From CAYWVO01 sp964461835 (GTDB lineage: Bacteria > Zixibacteria > MSB-5A5 > WJJR01 > JAJRUJ01): a stretch of 37,318 nt of DNA. The first letter of the stretch is position 1, and the number at the start of each line of letters is the position of its first letter. Position numbers and translations under genes: made by a program. The stretch covers positions 1-37,318 of the forward strand of contig CAYWVO010000031.1 in assembly GCA_964461835.1 (NCBI GenBank). Reading direction: 5' to 3'. The notes under the pieces are model-generated. The model was not told the origin of the DNA and searched no databases. It saw nothing but the letters and a program-made list of their open reading frames with translations. Shown here one piece after another: positions 22,755-30,849 of this stretch.

Positions 22755-23527
22755 GAATTCATCCTTTCCCCGGCAATGAGGGCTGCTCCGAGCGCGCCGA
22801 TATAATCCGGTTTTTCCGGCACGTGGATTTCGATGTCCAATCCTCGCTGCATTGCATCCACAAATCCCGGATTATTGGAGACGCCGCCGACCAGGGTCAC
22901 CTTCTCGTTGACCCCTACCCGGCGCACCATGGAGACAATGCGGCTGGCGATGGCATCGTGCACCGCCCGCGCGATATCCGTCTTCGGTGTTTTGGCATGC
23001 ACCAGCGAGACAACCTCGCTTTCGGCAAACACCGCGCACTGGGCGTTCATCGGTATAGACGCATCAGAATCCAGCGATAACTGGCCGAATTTTTCGAGTG
23101 GAACCTCGAGTGCGCGGGCGATCGTTTCGGTGAATGCACCGGCGCCGGCCGCACATTTTTCGTTTACCGCGAAATCCGCCACTTTACCAGTTTCAGTACA
23201 GCGCACCGCCCGGCCTTCCTCCGCGCCGACATCAATGACCGTGCGGGTTTTGGGGAGCATGTGCAAAGTGCCTTTCGCCGCCGCCGTGACCTCGGTGACG
23301 GTATCGGATGCATTTGGTGCGGAGCGCCGTCCGGCACCGGTGGCAACGATATTGCCAATATCACTCTCAGCAATGCCGGCCTCACCCAGCGCAGTGTCAA
23401 GTGCGCGTTTGGCGGCTTCGTCCGGATCGAATCCCGCGTGCTCGATCGCCCGCCCGATCACCTCGCCATCTCTGAGCAGCAGTATCTTGATGAACTTTGA
23501 ACCCATATCTAAACCAGCAGTAACCAT
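22751..23527 (-). CDS. Benzoyl-CoA reductase ATPase subunit (BcrD/BzdP-type activase)
   Basis: 258 residues, the shorter of the two ASKHA subunits. AGLDMGSKFIKILLL at 4-18 is the first phosphate loop. The second reads DVGAEEGRAV instead of the usual DxGGQD, as in other second activases of this enzyme. Cluster cysteines are Cys125 (NEKCAAGAG) and Cys164 (AQCAVFAESE), and LVGGVSNNPGFV is the adenosine motif. Having two different activases is the mark of heterotetrameric class I benzoyl-CoA reductases, not of simple 2-hydroxyacyl-CoA dehydratases, which have one homodimeric activase. It is encoded 20 bases after the B subunit. Confidence 0.86.
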   Translation of the reverse strand: MVTAGLDMGSKFIKILLLRDGEVIGRAIEHAGFDPDEAAKRALDTALGEAGIAESDIGNIVATGAGRRSAPNASDTVTEVTAAAKGTLHMLPKTRTVIDVGAEEGRAVRCTETGKVADFAVNEKCAAGAGAFTETIARALEVPLEKFGQLSLDSDASIPMNAQCAVFAESEVVSLVHAKTPKTDIARAVHDAIASRIVSMVRRVGVNEKVTLVGGVSNNPGFVDAMQRGLDIEIHVPEKPDYIGALGAALIAGERMNS

Positions 23528-23547
23528 TATGACTCCAATCTCCCGGC

Positions 23548-24864
23548 TTATCCGGCAGTGGCCGAGGCTTTCAATTGTTGCAACCCCAGGGTTTCCATAA
23601 ACGAATCGATGCGCGCCATGGTCCGCCCCTCATCGAATTCGCGATCGTCACCCATATTGCCCTCGAACGTCATTACCGGGATACCCGTTTTCATAATCCC
23701 GAGACGGTTTTCCATGATCCCGCAAGATAATCCCTCACAACCCCGGTTAAGATGCAGCATCACGCCGTCAAGCTTCCATTGTTTAGCTATTTGCAACATC
23801 ATCTCCGTCTTCAGATTGGGATGATAGAAATGCTGCCATTCGGGTTTGGCGAGGTTCCAATCAGCCAGGATTTTCAATGCCTGGTCGCGGGAGGTGATCG
23901 ATTCTCCCCGTTGCATCGACGTCGTCTTCGGCCCCCAGGTGCCGTCCGGCTTGGTCTCCCACAGCCCGATCAGCCCGAAGGTGTACAACGAGCCGATAGA
24001 GATCGCACCGTATTTCTCAAGATAGCGAAACACCTTGAGAAAACCCCATGGTGGTTGGGTGTCAGACATTAGTCGGCAGCGTTCAGTCGGCAAAGCGGCG
24101 ATCCCGTTTTCGACTCGATATTTCATTTCATCGCGCAGCTCTTCGTAAAAGTCGGCGACTTCTTTGTCGTGTTTAGACAATGTACCATGCACATATAACG
24201 AGTACATCGTCTTTTCGTCGAGCGGCGCCGGTTTGTGCATGTTCAAGCAGCAAATTTCCGCCCACACGGAAGTCGAGCGTTGTTCGTTCTCGACCGCCTC
24301 GATCAACAGTTCATCCTGGTATGGTCGGCCGGTGGTCTTCTCCAGCCACTCAATTGCCTCATGCATTTGGTTGACCACAAACATCAGGCGGTTGTCGTCG
24401 AGTTGGTCGTACGGTCCGACCGACACGTCGATGCAGAAGTATGGAATGTCCTTATACTCGGCGACATGCTGATACCACTTGGCATGACTGCAACAGATAT
24501 GGTCCTGAAAGCAGAAGTCCGGTTTGGGGTATTCCCCGCCGAAGGCATACTTGTTCAAATACATTGAGCCCCAGTAGTTGCGCATGTAGCTGCACAAGTC
24601 GCGCGCCCAGCCTTTGGCCTCGGCCGCCTCCAGGCACTTTTGGGAAAATGGTCGATCAAAGGCAATCGAGGCGCCGTACGGTTCCCCGGTAATATGATGT
24701 ACGTCCCGGCCCAGCCCCGCAGGGATCGCATCAAACGACCAGGCCCCGCCGGTGTACCGCAAGTCGCCCGTGTCGTGTGCTTCTTTGTACTTCTGATAAT
24801 ATTTCAGCCGCAGTTCTTTGGCTTTTTTCCAACATTGCAGCGGTTCGGCCTTATACTTGGTCAT
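23548..24864 (-). CDS. Benzoyl-CoA reductase subunit B (BzdO/BcrB-like)
   Basis: 438 residues of the HgdB/2-hydroxyacyl-CoA dehydratase family. RYTGGAWSFDAIPAGLGRDV near the N-terminus, ICCSHAKWYQ at about 123-132, and the C-terminal HLNRGCEGLSCGIMENRLG provide the conserved cysteines for an active-site 4Fe-4S cluster. With the gamma subunit it forms the ring-reducing module that adds two electrons to benzoyl-CoA to give the dienoyl-CoA. Length and motifs match the Azoarcus-type enzyme. Relatives acting on 3-methylbenzoyl-CoA exist, so the exact aromatic substrate is open. Confidence 0.88.
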   Translation of the reverse strand: MTKYKAEPLQCWKKAKELRLKYYQKYKEAHDTGDLRYTGGAWSFDAIPAGLGRDVHHITGEPYGASIAFDRPFSQKCLEAAEAKGWARDLCSYMRNYWGSMYLNKYAFGGEYPKPDFCFQDHICCSHAKWYQHVAEYKDIPYFCIDVSVGPYDQLDDNRLMFVVNQMHEAIEWLEKTTGRPYQDELLIEAVENEQRSTSVWAEICCLNMHKPAPLDEKTMYSLYVHGTLSKHDKEVADFYEELRDEMKYRVENGIAALPTERCRLMSDTQPPWGFLKVFRYLEKYGAISIGSLYTFGLIGLWETKPDGTWGPKTTSMQRGESITSRDQALKILADWNLAKPEWQHFYHPNLKTEMMLQIAKQWKLDGVMLHLNRGCEGLSCGIMENRLGIMKTGIPVMTFEGNMGDDREFDEGRTMARIDSFMETLGLQQLKASATAG

Positions 24865-24884
24865 GTGTTTTCACCCCCTCGACT

Positions 24885-26009
24885 TTAAAACAGATCTTCT
24901 TCCGCCAGCATCTCGAGGAATGCCTCCACGCGAATCCGGAACGGACCGAGCGGGACGGTAACATCAAATTCGAGAAACAACGAAGGAATACCGTGCTCCT
25001 CGAGGTATTGCTTCAGCATGGGGATATCACATTCATGCGGATCGCAGAACTTCTGTTGAATGAGAATAACTCCCTCTACGCCTGCATCCTGCGCCATCTT
25101 CAGAATATGCGGGAATCGAGTCCGCTCCTCCCAGTCTTTGGAGGGACACGCGGGACGGTCGACATAGCGATCCGCGATACTCTGCATGAGGTCACCGTTG
25201 TTTTCGACGGAATTCCAGAAATACCGCGACCCGGTGCAGTGATCATCCGCGACTACCGTCGCGCCGACCGATTCCACCATGTTCACAAATTCTGTATCAT
25301 CGTTTTCAGAACCGACCAGCATCAGCCGGGAACCGGTCTCGCGATCGAGTTTACGGTTTTTCAATTCCGGCAGTATGCGTTCCAATTCAGCATTGTGGTC
25401 CTTCTTGTCGACAAAAAACGAGGAGGCCACCATTACCATCGCTTCCAGCCCGGTCACCGGTGGATCATCCTGGTGCCGCACGGTGTAAATTTCCCGCATC
25501 AGACGACGGTTCTCGTTGTACAACTTTGTTGCTTCGCTCAGCTTGTCGCCGGTGACTGGCGTGCCCGTCCACTCTTCCAGGGCATTTTGAAATTTCTCAA
25601 ACTCCCCTTTCAAGTAGGGACGGGCGTGCGGGGTCTGCACTTTCGCCGGGAAGGGCAGGTAATAGGAGAACGCATGATCAACGTGATTCTCCCACGAGGT
25701 AAACGACTGCCGGAGATGGAGACACGACTGCGAAATCATAATCCCCTTCATGTAATCGTACCGGCCCTTGAGCCCCTGCGCCAGCACATCCCGGCAAAAC
25801 GGGCAGAACATACCGAAAATGTGCGGTTCGGTCACATCCTGTGGCTGGTGGGACCCCAGCATGCGGACCGGCAGACAGCCTGAGGCATAGATGATTTCCT
25901 CCGGCGCGTAGCTGCAGAAACAGCCGACCACTTCCCCGTCGTGGCCGTCCAGCCAGCTTCGCGCGTAGTCATGCCGGTTCTTATACCAATCGAAGAATTG
26001 TGTAAACAT
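24885..26009 (-). CDS. Benzoyl-CoA reductase subunit C (BzdN/BcrC-like)
   Basis: 374 residues. FDWYKNRHDYARSW at 6-19, the GCFCSYAPEEIIYASG block, and EPHIFGMFCPFCRD at 61-74 match the benzoyl-CoA reductase gamma-type subunit closely, and conserved cysteines (Cys32, Cys69, Cys72, Cys96 region) can hold a 4Fe-4S cluster. GGAGG precedes the ATG. It is the first structural gene after the TetR regulator and lies 20 bases before the B subunit, giving the order C-B-D-A-ferredoxin, close to the Azoarcus bzdNOPQM order. This is the best evidence for anaerobic aromatic degradation in the window. Confidence 0.9.
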   Translation of the reverse strand: MFTQFFDWYKNRHDYARSWLDGHDGEVVGCFCSYAPEEIIYASGCLPVRMLGSHQPQDVTEPHIFGMFCPFCRDVLAQGLKGRYDYMKGIMISQSCLHLRQSFTSWENHVDHAFSYYLPFPAKVQTPHARPYLKGEFEKFQNALEEWTGTPVTGDKLSEATKLYNENRRLMREIYTVRHQDDPPVTGLEAMVMVASSFFVDKKDHNAELERILPELKNRKLDRETGSRLMLVGSENDDTEFVNMVESVGATVVADDHCTGSRYFWNSVENNGDLMQSIADRYVDRPACPSKDWEERTRFPHILKMAQDAGVEGVILIQQKFCDPHECDIPMLKQYLEEHGIPSLFLEFDVTVPLGPFRIRVEAFLEMLAEEDLF

Positions 26010-26025
26010 AGGCCTCCTGCGGCAG

Positions 26026-26634
26026 CTAGATTGCCCTGATTCCGTTTAAGTACACATCCATCAGTTTCTTGGCGAGTTTCTTGATATTCGCGTTCTTTTC
26101 CGGGTCGTACCACATATACACCCAGTTGAGGGACCCAAAGAGATACAGGGTGGTCAGATGTGAATCCTGGTTCGATTTGCCAATCAGTTCGGCGATCACC
26201 TGTTGTACTTCACGATAATTTTCCCGGCGAATCTTCAGCACCTCACGGTAATACTTGCCGGAAAGCGATTCGATTTCGTGCACACAGACTTTGAGGTCAT
26301 CCATGTGTGTGGTGAAAAATTCGAGGTGGTTATCAATGATTGCTCGGAGCTTTTGTTCCGGATTGTCGCTCGCCGCCAGCCGCTCCCGCAATTGGTCGAG
26401 TAGCGTGGAAAATGTGTGCCGTTGAATTTCAAAGAGCAGGGCATCTTTGCTGGGAAAATAGTAGTAAATGTTCGACAGATTGACCCTGGCGCGGGCCGCC
26501 ACATCGCGCATCGAGGCGCCTTCGAACCCGTCCCGGGCGATAATTTTGGACGCGGCATTCAGAATAGCGTTGAACCGTTTCTGATATTGGCTGTTGCGGC
26601 GGTTGGGTTGTGCTTTGGTTTTGGCCACGGGCAC
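26026..26634 (-). CDS. TetR/AcrR family regulator of the benzoyl-CoA reductase operon
   Basis: 202 residues from a GTG with AGGAG six bases upstream. The N-terminal helix-turn-helix spans about 24-70, with FEGASMRDVAARARVNLSNI and YYYFPSKDALLFEI as the usual TetR pattern. The C-terminal ligand domain resembles TetR_C of fatty-acid and aromatic-responsive members. It is the first gene of the cluster, 16 bases before subunit C, so it is probably co-transcribed and autoregulated. An acyl-CoA such as benzoyl-CoA is a plausible effector, but this is inference. Azoarcus uses the unrelated BzdR for the same job. Confidence 0.88.
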   Translation of the reverse strand: MPVAKTKAQPNRRNSQYQKRFNAILNAASKIIARDGFEGASMRDVAARARVNLSNIYYYFPSKDALLFEIQRHTFSTLLDQLRERLAASDNPEQKLRAIIDNHLEFFTTHMDDLKVCVHEIESLSGKYYREVLKIRRENYREVQQVIAELIGKSNQDSHLTTLYLFGSLNWVYMWYDPEKNANIKKLAKKLMDVYLNGIRAI

Positions 26635-26658
26635 GTCCGGCTCCTGTTTATTTTATCG

Positions 26659-26701
26659 AACGTCCGTTTTAATTATATGAAGAAAATGTAGCCAGAAGCA
26701 A
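26659..26701 (-). promoter_or_regulatory. Promoter with overlapping TetR-type operator for the benzoyl-CoA reductase operon
   Basis: On the minus strand TTGCTT (26696-26701) is followed after 18 bases by a perfect TATAAT (26672-26677). Four to thirteen bases further down is AACGGACGTT (26659-26668), a palindrome AACG-N2-CGTT placed where transcription would start. This position is suited to autorepression by the TetR protein encoded next. Box sequences are seen; operator function is inferred. Confidence 0.6.
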
Positions 26702-26825
26702 GAGAAAAATGTGAGGGAATTTGGGGCCTGCCGCCCACGCACCCCATCCCTTGCTGCGCAAGGGCAACTGGCCCCCCGCCTACGCGAGGGTCACACGTGG
26801 GGAGATACTGCTAAATTTCTTGGTA

Positions 26826-26852
26826 CGGGCAGGTTAAAGACCTGCCGCGCAC
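26826..26852 (-). repeat. Dispersed REP copy
   Basis: CGGGCAGG-TTAAAGA-CCTGCCGCGCAC is one of the same REP family found around the RAYT gene 8 kb away, in the orientation of the downstream copies, with two compensating changes in the stem (GGT/ACC for GGC/GCC). It shows that REPs have spread from the RAYT locus. Confidence 0.85.
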
Positions 26853-27032
26853 AATAAGTGGTTTCAGATATTTCTTTTCCAACCCCAAGCCGCCACCGCC
26901 AAAGGCGGCACGCCTTGAGGTTGCCACCCAGACCGCTAAGTCAGCCCAAGGGCTGACCAGCACGAAGGGCCCGGCCGGGTGGCCTGTTATTTATGGTGCG
27001 AAATTGGGAAATTCACCTCCTACCTAAAATGG

Positions 27033-27053
27033 ATCCCGGATCAAGTCCGGGAT
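27033..27053. repeat. Hairpin repeat
   Basis: Arms ATCCCGGA (27033-27040) and TCCGGGAT (27046-27053) around a 5-base loop, followed by GACAGAG. Similar sequences occur as dispersed repeats in many unrelated genomes. Confidence 0.6.
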
Positions 27054-27132
27054 GACAGAGCAGGATGAGTGGGCTAAGTGCCCCGGTCCGGGTCCCGCGG
27101 TACGGGGCCGCGCACATGCCACGATCGGAATC

Positions 27133-27176
27133 AACCCCAAACCACGTCTCCGCTTATGCGGAGAAAGTTTGGGGTT
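27133..27176. repeat. Nested hairpin repeat
   Basis: Outer arms AACCCCAAAC (27133-27142) and GTTTGGGGTT (27167-27176) enclose inner arms TCTCCGC (27147-27153) and GCGGAGA (27158-27164). It is a separate family from the REPs. Confidence 0.65.
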
Positions 27177-27216
27177 GCCACCCGGATTGGTTGTGTGAGC
27201 CATGGGGGTGGCCATG

Positions 27217-27246
27217 AAAAACCGGCGCACGAATGTGTACGCCGGT
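27217..27246 (-). terminator. Rho-independent terminator after cysS
   Basis: On the minus strand a 10-bp stem (ACCGGCGTAC with GTGCGCCGGT, one G-T pair) with a 6-base loop is followed by TTTT(T), 65 bases after the cysS stop. A second hairpin, CCCGGAC...GTCCGGG (27274-27291), lies between it and the gene. Confidence 0.75.
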
Positions 27247-27310
27247 CACGATACTATCGATGAGTCCCTGAAACCCGGACAAATGTCCGGGCCACCCGGT
27301 GAGGAATTGG

Positions 27311-28708
27311 CTACAACGCGCGCTTCCAGGTGGTACCTTTGGGGGTGTCCTCTAAGATGATGCCCATGTCCTGCAACTGATCGCGGATTTCATCGGCGCG
27401 CTGGAAATTCTTCTCTTTGCGGGCCGCGACGCGTTCATCGATCAGCTTCTGGATATCCTCATCCAGCACCATTTCCTGCTTGGGCAACACGCCAAGCACA
27501 CTGTCGAATCCATCCAGCACTTTGAGCATCCGCTGGGCATCGGTCTCGGAGAGATTATTATCGGTAATCAAACGATTGCCTTCTTTGACGAAATTAAACA
27601 CCTCGCCGAGTGCACCGGAAATATTTAAATCATCATCCATCCACCCGGCAAAACCCTGTTCGGCCTTTTCGATGATACCATTTATCTCCGGGTTGTCCTT
27701 CCCGCCCTCAATCGCTTCGAGGTTTCGCCGGAAATCAGTCAGCCGCTGAATTGCATTTTTGGCGGCCTCCAACCCGTCAAAGGTGAAATTCAACTGCTGA
27801 CGGTAATGCGTGGCTATCAGCAAGTACCGTACTGCCAGCGGTGAGTAGCCTTTGTCGAGTATTTGCCTGAGAGTATAAAAGTTGCCGAGGGATTTGGACA
27901 TTTTCTGCCCTTCGACAATCAGATGTTCGCAGTGCAGCCAGTATGTGGCGAACGGTTTGCCCGTGGCGCCCTCGGACTGGGCGATCTCGTTTTCGTGGTG
28001 CGGAAAGATATTGTCCACGCCACCGGTGTGGATATCGAAACTCTCACCCAAATACTTCATGGACATCGCCGAGCATTCGATATGCCAGCCGGGGCGGCCC
28101 TTGCCCAGTAGGGTTTCCCAGAATACCGGGCCATCCGCCTCGTCCCACCCTTTCCAGAGAGCGAAGTCCGACACGGTATCTTTTTCATACTCGTCCGCCG
28201 AAACACGGGCGCCTGCCTTGAGTTGATCGAGCTGCATATTAGACAACGCCCCGTACCGCGGGAATGAGGAAATCTTGAAATAGTAGGAACCATCGACTTG
28301 ATACGCATGCCCGTTTTCGATCAGCCGCTGAATAATTTCCACCATCTCGTCGATATGATCGGTTGCCGCAGGATAATGCTCGGCGCGCTCGATGTTTAAC
28401 GAATCCACATCAGCAAAGAACGCGTCGGCAAACGGCTTGGTATACTCTTTGAGCGGGATGTTCTTTTCATTGACGCCGCGGATAATCTTATCATCGATAT
28501 CCGTTAAGTTCATCACCTGGACCACGTCATACCCGCGATACTTCAAATATCGCCGCAACAAATCTTCAAATGTATAAGCGCGGAAATTGCCGATATGCGC
28601 AAAATCGTAAATCGTCGGCCCGCAGGTGTACATCCGCACCTGGCCCGGGGTCAACGGTTCGAACTCTTCTGTGCGACGAGACTTCGTATTACGAAAACGT
28701 AACCCCAT
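27311..28708 (-). CDS. cysS: Cysteinyl-tRNA synthetase
   Basis: 465 residues, the normal length of this class I synthetase, which charges tRNA-Cys with cysteine in the cytoplasm. The HIGH motif reads HIGN at 38-41 and the KMSKS motif is at 269-273. Zinc ligands include Cys29 (in TCGPT), Cys212 (in IECSAM) and His in FPHHENE near 236-242. The C-terminal anticodon domain ends in LEDTPKGTTWKRAL. It lies 65 bases downstream of the M42 peptidase gene and is closed by a terminator. Confidence 0.96.
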   Translation of the reverse strand: MGLRFRNTKSRRTEEFEPLTPGQVRMYTCGPTIYDFAHIGNFRAYTFEDLLRRYLKYRGYDVVQVMNLTDIDDKIIRGVNEKNIPLKEYTKPFADAFFADVDSLNIERAEHYPAATDHIDEMVEIIQRLIENGHAYQVDGSYYFKISSFPRYGALSNMQLDQLKAGARVSADEYEKDTVSDFALWKGWDEADGPVFWETLLGKGRPGWHIECSAMSMKYLGESFDIHTGGVDNIFPHHENEIAQSEGATGKPFATYWLHCEHLIVEGQKMSKSLGNFYTLRQILDKGYSPLAVRYLLIATHYRQQLNFTFDGLEAAKNAIQRLTDFRRNLEAIEGGKDNPEINGIIEKAEQGFAGWMDDDLNISGALGEVFNFVKEGNRLITDNNLSETDAQRMLKVLDGFDSVLGVLPKQEMVLDEDIQKLIDERVAARKEKNFQRADEIRDQLQDMGIILEDTPKGTTWKRAL

Positions 28709-28773
28709 GACTTTCTCCCCACCGATTTGGTGTCGTCCATCGATGATTGGCCGAGACGGCGTGTCTTACTCTC

Positions 28774-29850
28774 TTAATCGGCCTTGCGCAGTGAATTTAA
28801 AAACCGACGGTCGAGTTTTTGGACGACTGCCTTAAGCAGCTTCAACGTGTTGTCGTAGTCGGTCCGGCAGAGAATGCCGTTATGGCTATGGATGTAGCGA
28901 ATCAACGGTCCAAACGTCACGGACGGTACCCCGGTTCGTGACAGATGAATTCGGCCGCCGTCGGTTGCCCCCCGGGTCATGCTGGTAAGGATAAATGGGA
29001 TCTTATTTTTCTCTGCCGAATCAATCACCAGTTTCAGCAGTTTTTCGTTCGGGATCATGCCGGCATCATACACCAAGACCGCCGGGCCGTTGCCCAGCCG
29101 CTCTTCTTTTTCCTTCTCCAATCCCGGCGTATCCTGGGCAATGCCGACGTCAATAATAATCGCCAGGTCGGGATTGACATCGTACGCCGAGGTTTGTGCG
29201 CCGCGCAGCCCGACCTCCTCCTGTACGGTGCCGCAGCCAACCAGGGTATTGGGATGTTTGGCCTTGCCGAGCGAACGGAAGAGATCGCAAACCAGCGCGC
29301 AGGCCACCCGGTCATCAAACGCCTTCGCCAGGTACATCTTCTTGTTGCCCATAATGGTGAAGTCGGAGACCGGCGTGATAAAATCCCCTTTGCGAATCCC
29401 CAATCGGCTCTGCACATTGAATGCCTTCTGCACGCCGACATCGATGTACATCTTGTCCAGCTTGAGGACCTTCTTGCGATCCTCTTCTTCCAGAATGTGG
29501 GGAGGTGTCGAACCGACGACGCCGATTACCGGGCCTTTACTGGTATGAATCGTCACCCGTTGCCCCAAGACGACATGGCCCCACCAGCCACCGAGTGGCA
29601 GAAACCGGATAAAGCCCTCCTCCGTGATGTCAGAGACCATGAAGCCGATTTCATCCATGTGCGCGGAAATCATAATCCGCGGGGTATCACTGCCGCCTTT
29701 CCGTTCGGCGATAATGCTGCCCAGGTTGTCGTACGAGATATTGGCGTATTCCTCAAGATACCGGCGCATGACGCCGCGCGCGGTCGTTTCTTTGCCCGAC
29801 GTACCCGGGGCTTCGGTCAAGTCCTTTAATAACTGTTCAGTAGCATCCAC
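28774..29850 (-). CDS. M42 family metallopeptidase (aminopeptidase)
   Basis: 358 residues. The metal ligands are His64 and Asp66 in ISAHMDEIGF, the shared Asp in KAFDDRVA near 177-184, the catalytic pair Glu-Glu in VQEEVGLRGA, Asp in IIDVGIAQ, and the late His in IHSHNGI. These are the features of tetrahedral (TET) aminopeptidases and FrvX/YsdC-type proteins, cobalt- or zinc-dependent cytosolic enzymes that trim peptides. It begins a two-gene unit with cysS and has its own candidate promoter upstream. Confidence 0.92.
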   Translation of the reverse strand: MDATEQLLKDLTEAPGTSGKETTARGVMRRYLEEYANISYDNLGSIIAERKGGSDTPRIMISAHMDEIGFMVSDITEEGFIRFLPLGGWWGHVVLGQRVTIHTSKGPVIGVVGSTPPHILEEEDRKKVLKLDKMYIDVGVQKAFNVQSRLGIRKGDFITPVSDFTIMGNKKMYLAKAFDDRVACALVCDLFRSLGKAKHPNTLVGCGTVQEEVGLRGAQTSAYDVNPDLAIIIDVGIAQDTPGLEKEKEERLGNGPAVLVYDAGMIPNEKLLKLVIDSAEKNKIPFILTSMTRGATDGGRIHLSRTGVPSVTFGPLIRYIHSHNGILCRTDYDNTLKLLKAVVQKLDRRFLNSLRKAD

Positions 29851-29896
29851 AAATATTCTCCTGGTTTCAGACGAAGCTACGTTTCACAATCCAATG

Positions 29897-29925
29897 ATTC
29901 TAATCTCTCCGGAGCCAAAAAGCAA
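29897..29925 (-). promoter_or_regulatory. Candidate promoter for the M42 peptidase and cysS
   Basis: On the minus strand TTGCTT (29920-29925), 17 bases, TAGAAT (29897-29902), located 47 bases before the ATG. Spacing and -10 box fit a housekeeping promoter; the -35 box is partial, and identical to that before the TetR gene. Confidence 0.45.
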
Positions 29926-29950
29926 TCATCCACCAACAAACTCCAGTCAT

Positions 29951-29975
29951 AAAAAAAGCCCGCGCACAGCGGGCT
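29951..29975 (-). terminator. Rho-independent terminator after the HAD gene
   Basis: A 7-bp GC-rich stem (AGCCCGC and GCGGGCT, 5-base loop) is followed on the minus strand by a run of T, 24 bases beyond the HAD hydrolase stop. This closes the HAD-gene transcript. Confidence 0.85.
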
Positions 29976-29998
29976 TGGCAATTCTTTACACCAATGCG

Positions 29999-30763
29999 TT
30001 ACAATTCCAATAGTCCGGGAAGCCCGCTCATGCCATCGAGTTCCGGACATGACGTCAGCCCGTTTTCATAGCGACGATGGGCTCGACGAATTAATACTGC
30101 GGAGATGCCGTTCATCTGCGGGCCCAGAACATCCTCATGCTGCCGATCACCCACGAACAACACTTCATCAGCCTCCAGGCCAATCCGCCGCAAGGCTTTT
30201 AAGTAGATATCCCGGTGCGGCTTACGGACTCCTGCGCTGGAGGAGAATACGAAGGCATCGATGTATTTGAACAGTCCAAACCGCGCCAGCTCTGCGCGAT
30301 GTACTTTCCCTGGAAAACAGGAATTGGAAACCACGCAGATTTTCAGTCCCGCGGCTTTGAGACGAGATAACGTAGGCTTGGCGTCCGTGTATGGTGTAAC
30401 TTGTTTTGTTATAATGAGATAGTAGTGTTCAAAGAAGCCATGTTGCAATTCCGGAGTCGCCGGGATCCGAAATGCCTGAAAGAGCGGGCCCGTGATCTCG
30501 GTGAACGTGTACTCCTTGAACTCGTTGGCCGCTCGCTGCTGCAGGTGCGTAACGATTTCCTTGAATTTGGCAAAAAAATCTTCGTAGTCCGGCTGTTTTG
30601 GGCAGTTAGCCAACAGATAGTCGTAGGCATTCCTGAATGCCTGTGGAATCAACTCAGCATACGGTATGTTTTCATACTCCAGTAGCGTCGAACCCAAATC
30701 CACCAGTACGCCCCGGCAATTCTTGATTAGCTCTGATGGGATATGCACTGCTGGTTTTGGCAT
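29999..30763 (-). CDS. HAD family hydrolase with altered motif I
   Basis: 254 residues. The haloacid dehalogenase fold is shown by motif I, VDLGSTLLE, with nucleophile Asp22; motif II Ser in VVSNS; Lys in VRKPHRDIY; and motif IV VGDRQHEDVLG. The second Asp of motif I found in phosphatases is Gly24 here, which suggests a non-phosphatase reaction, as in dehalogenases, or a weak enzyme. The helical cap lies between motifs I and II (about 30-125). It has its own promoter and terminator and lies 86 bases from ddl. The substrate is unknown. Confidence 0.8.
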   Translation of the reverse strand: MPKPAVHIPSELIKNCRGVLVDLGSTLLEYENIPYAELIPQAFRNAYDYLLANCPKQPDYEDFFAKFKEIVTHLQQRAANEFKEYTFTEITGPLFQAFRIPATPELQHGFFEHYYLIITKQVTPYTDAKPTLSRLKAAGLKICVVSNSCFPGKVHRAELARFGLFKYIDAFVFSSSAGVRKPHRDIYLKALRRIGLEADEVLFVGDRQHEDVLGPQMNGISAVLIRRAHRRYENGLTSCPELDGMSGLPGLLEL

Positions 30764-30790
30764 TTTTCATGACCTCAGTAGATCATTCCT

Positions 30791-30819
30791 AAGATAACTT
30801 AAACGGTAAAAAATGTCGA
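30791..30819 (-). promoter_or_regulatory. Candidate promoter of the HAD gene
   Basis: On the minus strand TCGACA (30814-30819) is followed after 17 bases by TATCTT (30791-30796), 28 bases before the start codon. Both boxes differ from consensus at one or two positions. Confidence 0.5.
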
Positions 30820-30849
30820 GTCATTTATCTCAGAAACTGGTGTTTCACA

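Larger units (their letters stand above)
26702..27216. other. Non-coding repeat-rich stretch between catabolic and housekeeping regions
   Basis: No coding region is supported. The stretch holds several unrelated palindromes: a REP copy, a GCCGCC...GGCGGC hairpin near 26890-26910, a hairpin at 27033-27053 and a nested hairpin at 27133-27176. GC-rich tracts and proteome-like frames here are products of the repeats. Confidence 0.7.

Noticed and set aside
24777..25883. Long open frame on the plus strand opposite the benzoyl-CoA reductase C gene
   Set aside because: It mirrors the codon pattern of the real gene, shows no family motif and has no ribosome site. The same applies to long plus-strand frames at 254-1141 and 11565-12650.
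21864..26009. Simple 2-hydroxyacyl-CoA dehydratase with activase
   Set aside because: There are two different activase genes and the B and C subunits carry benzoyl-CoA reductase blocks, and a BzdM-like ferredoxin follows.
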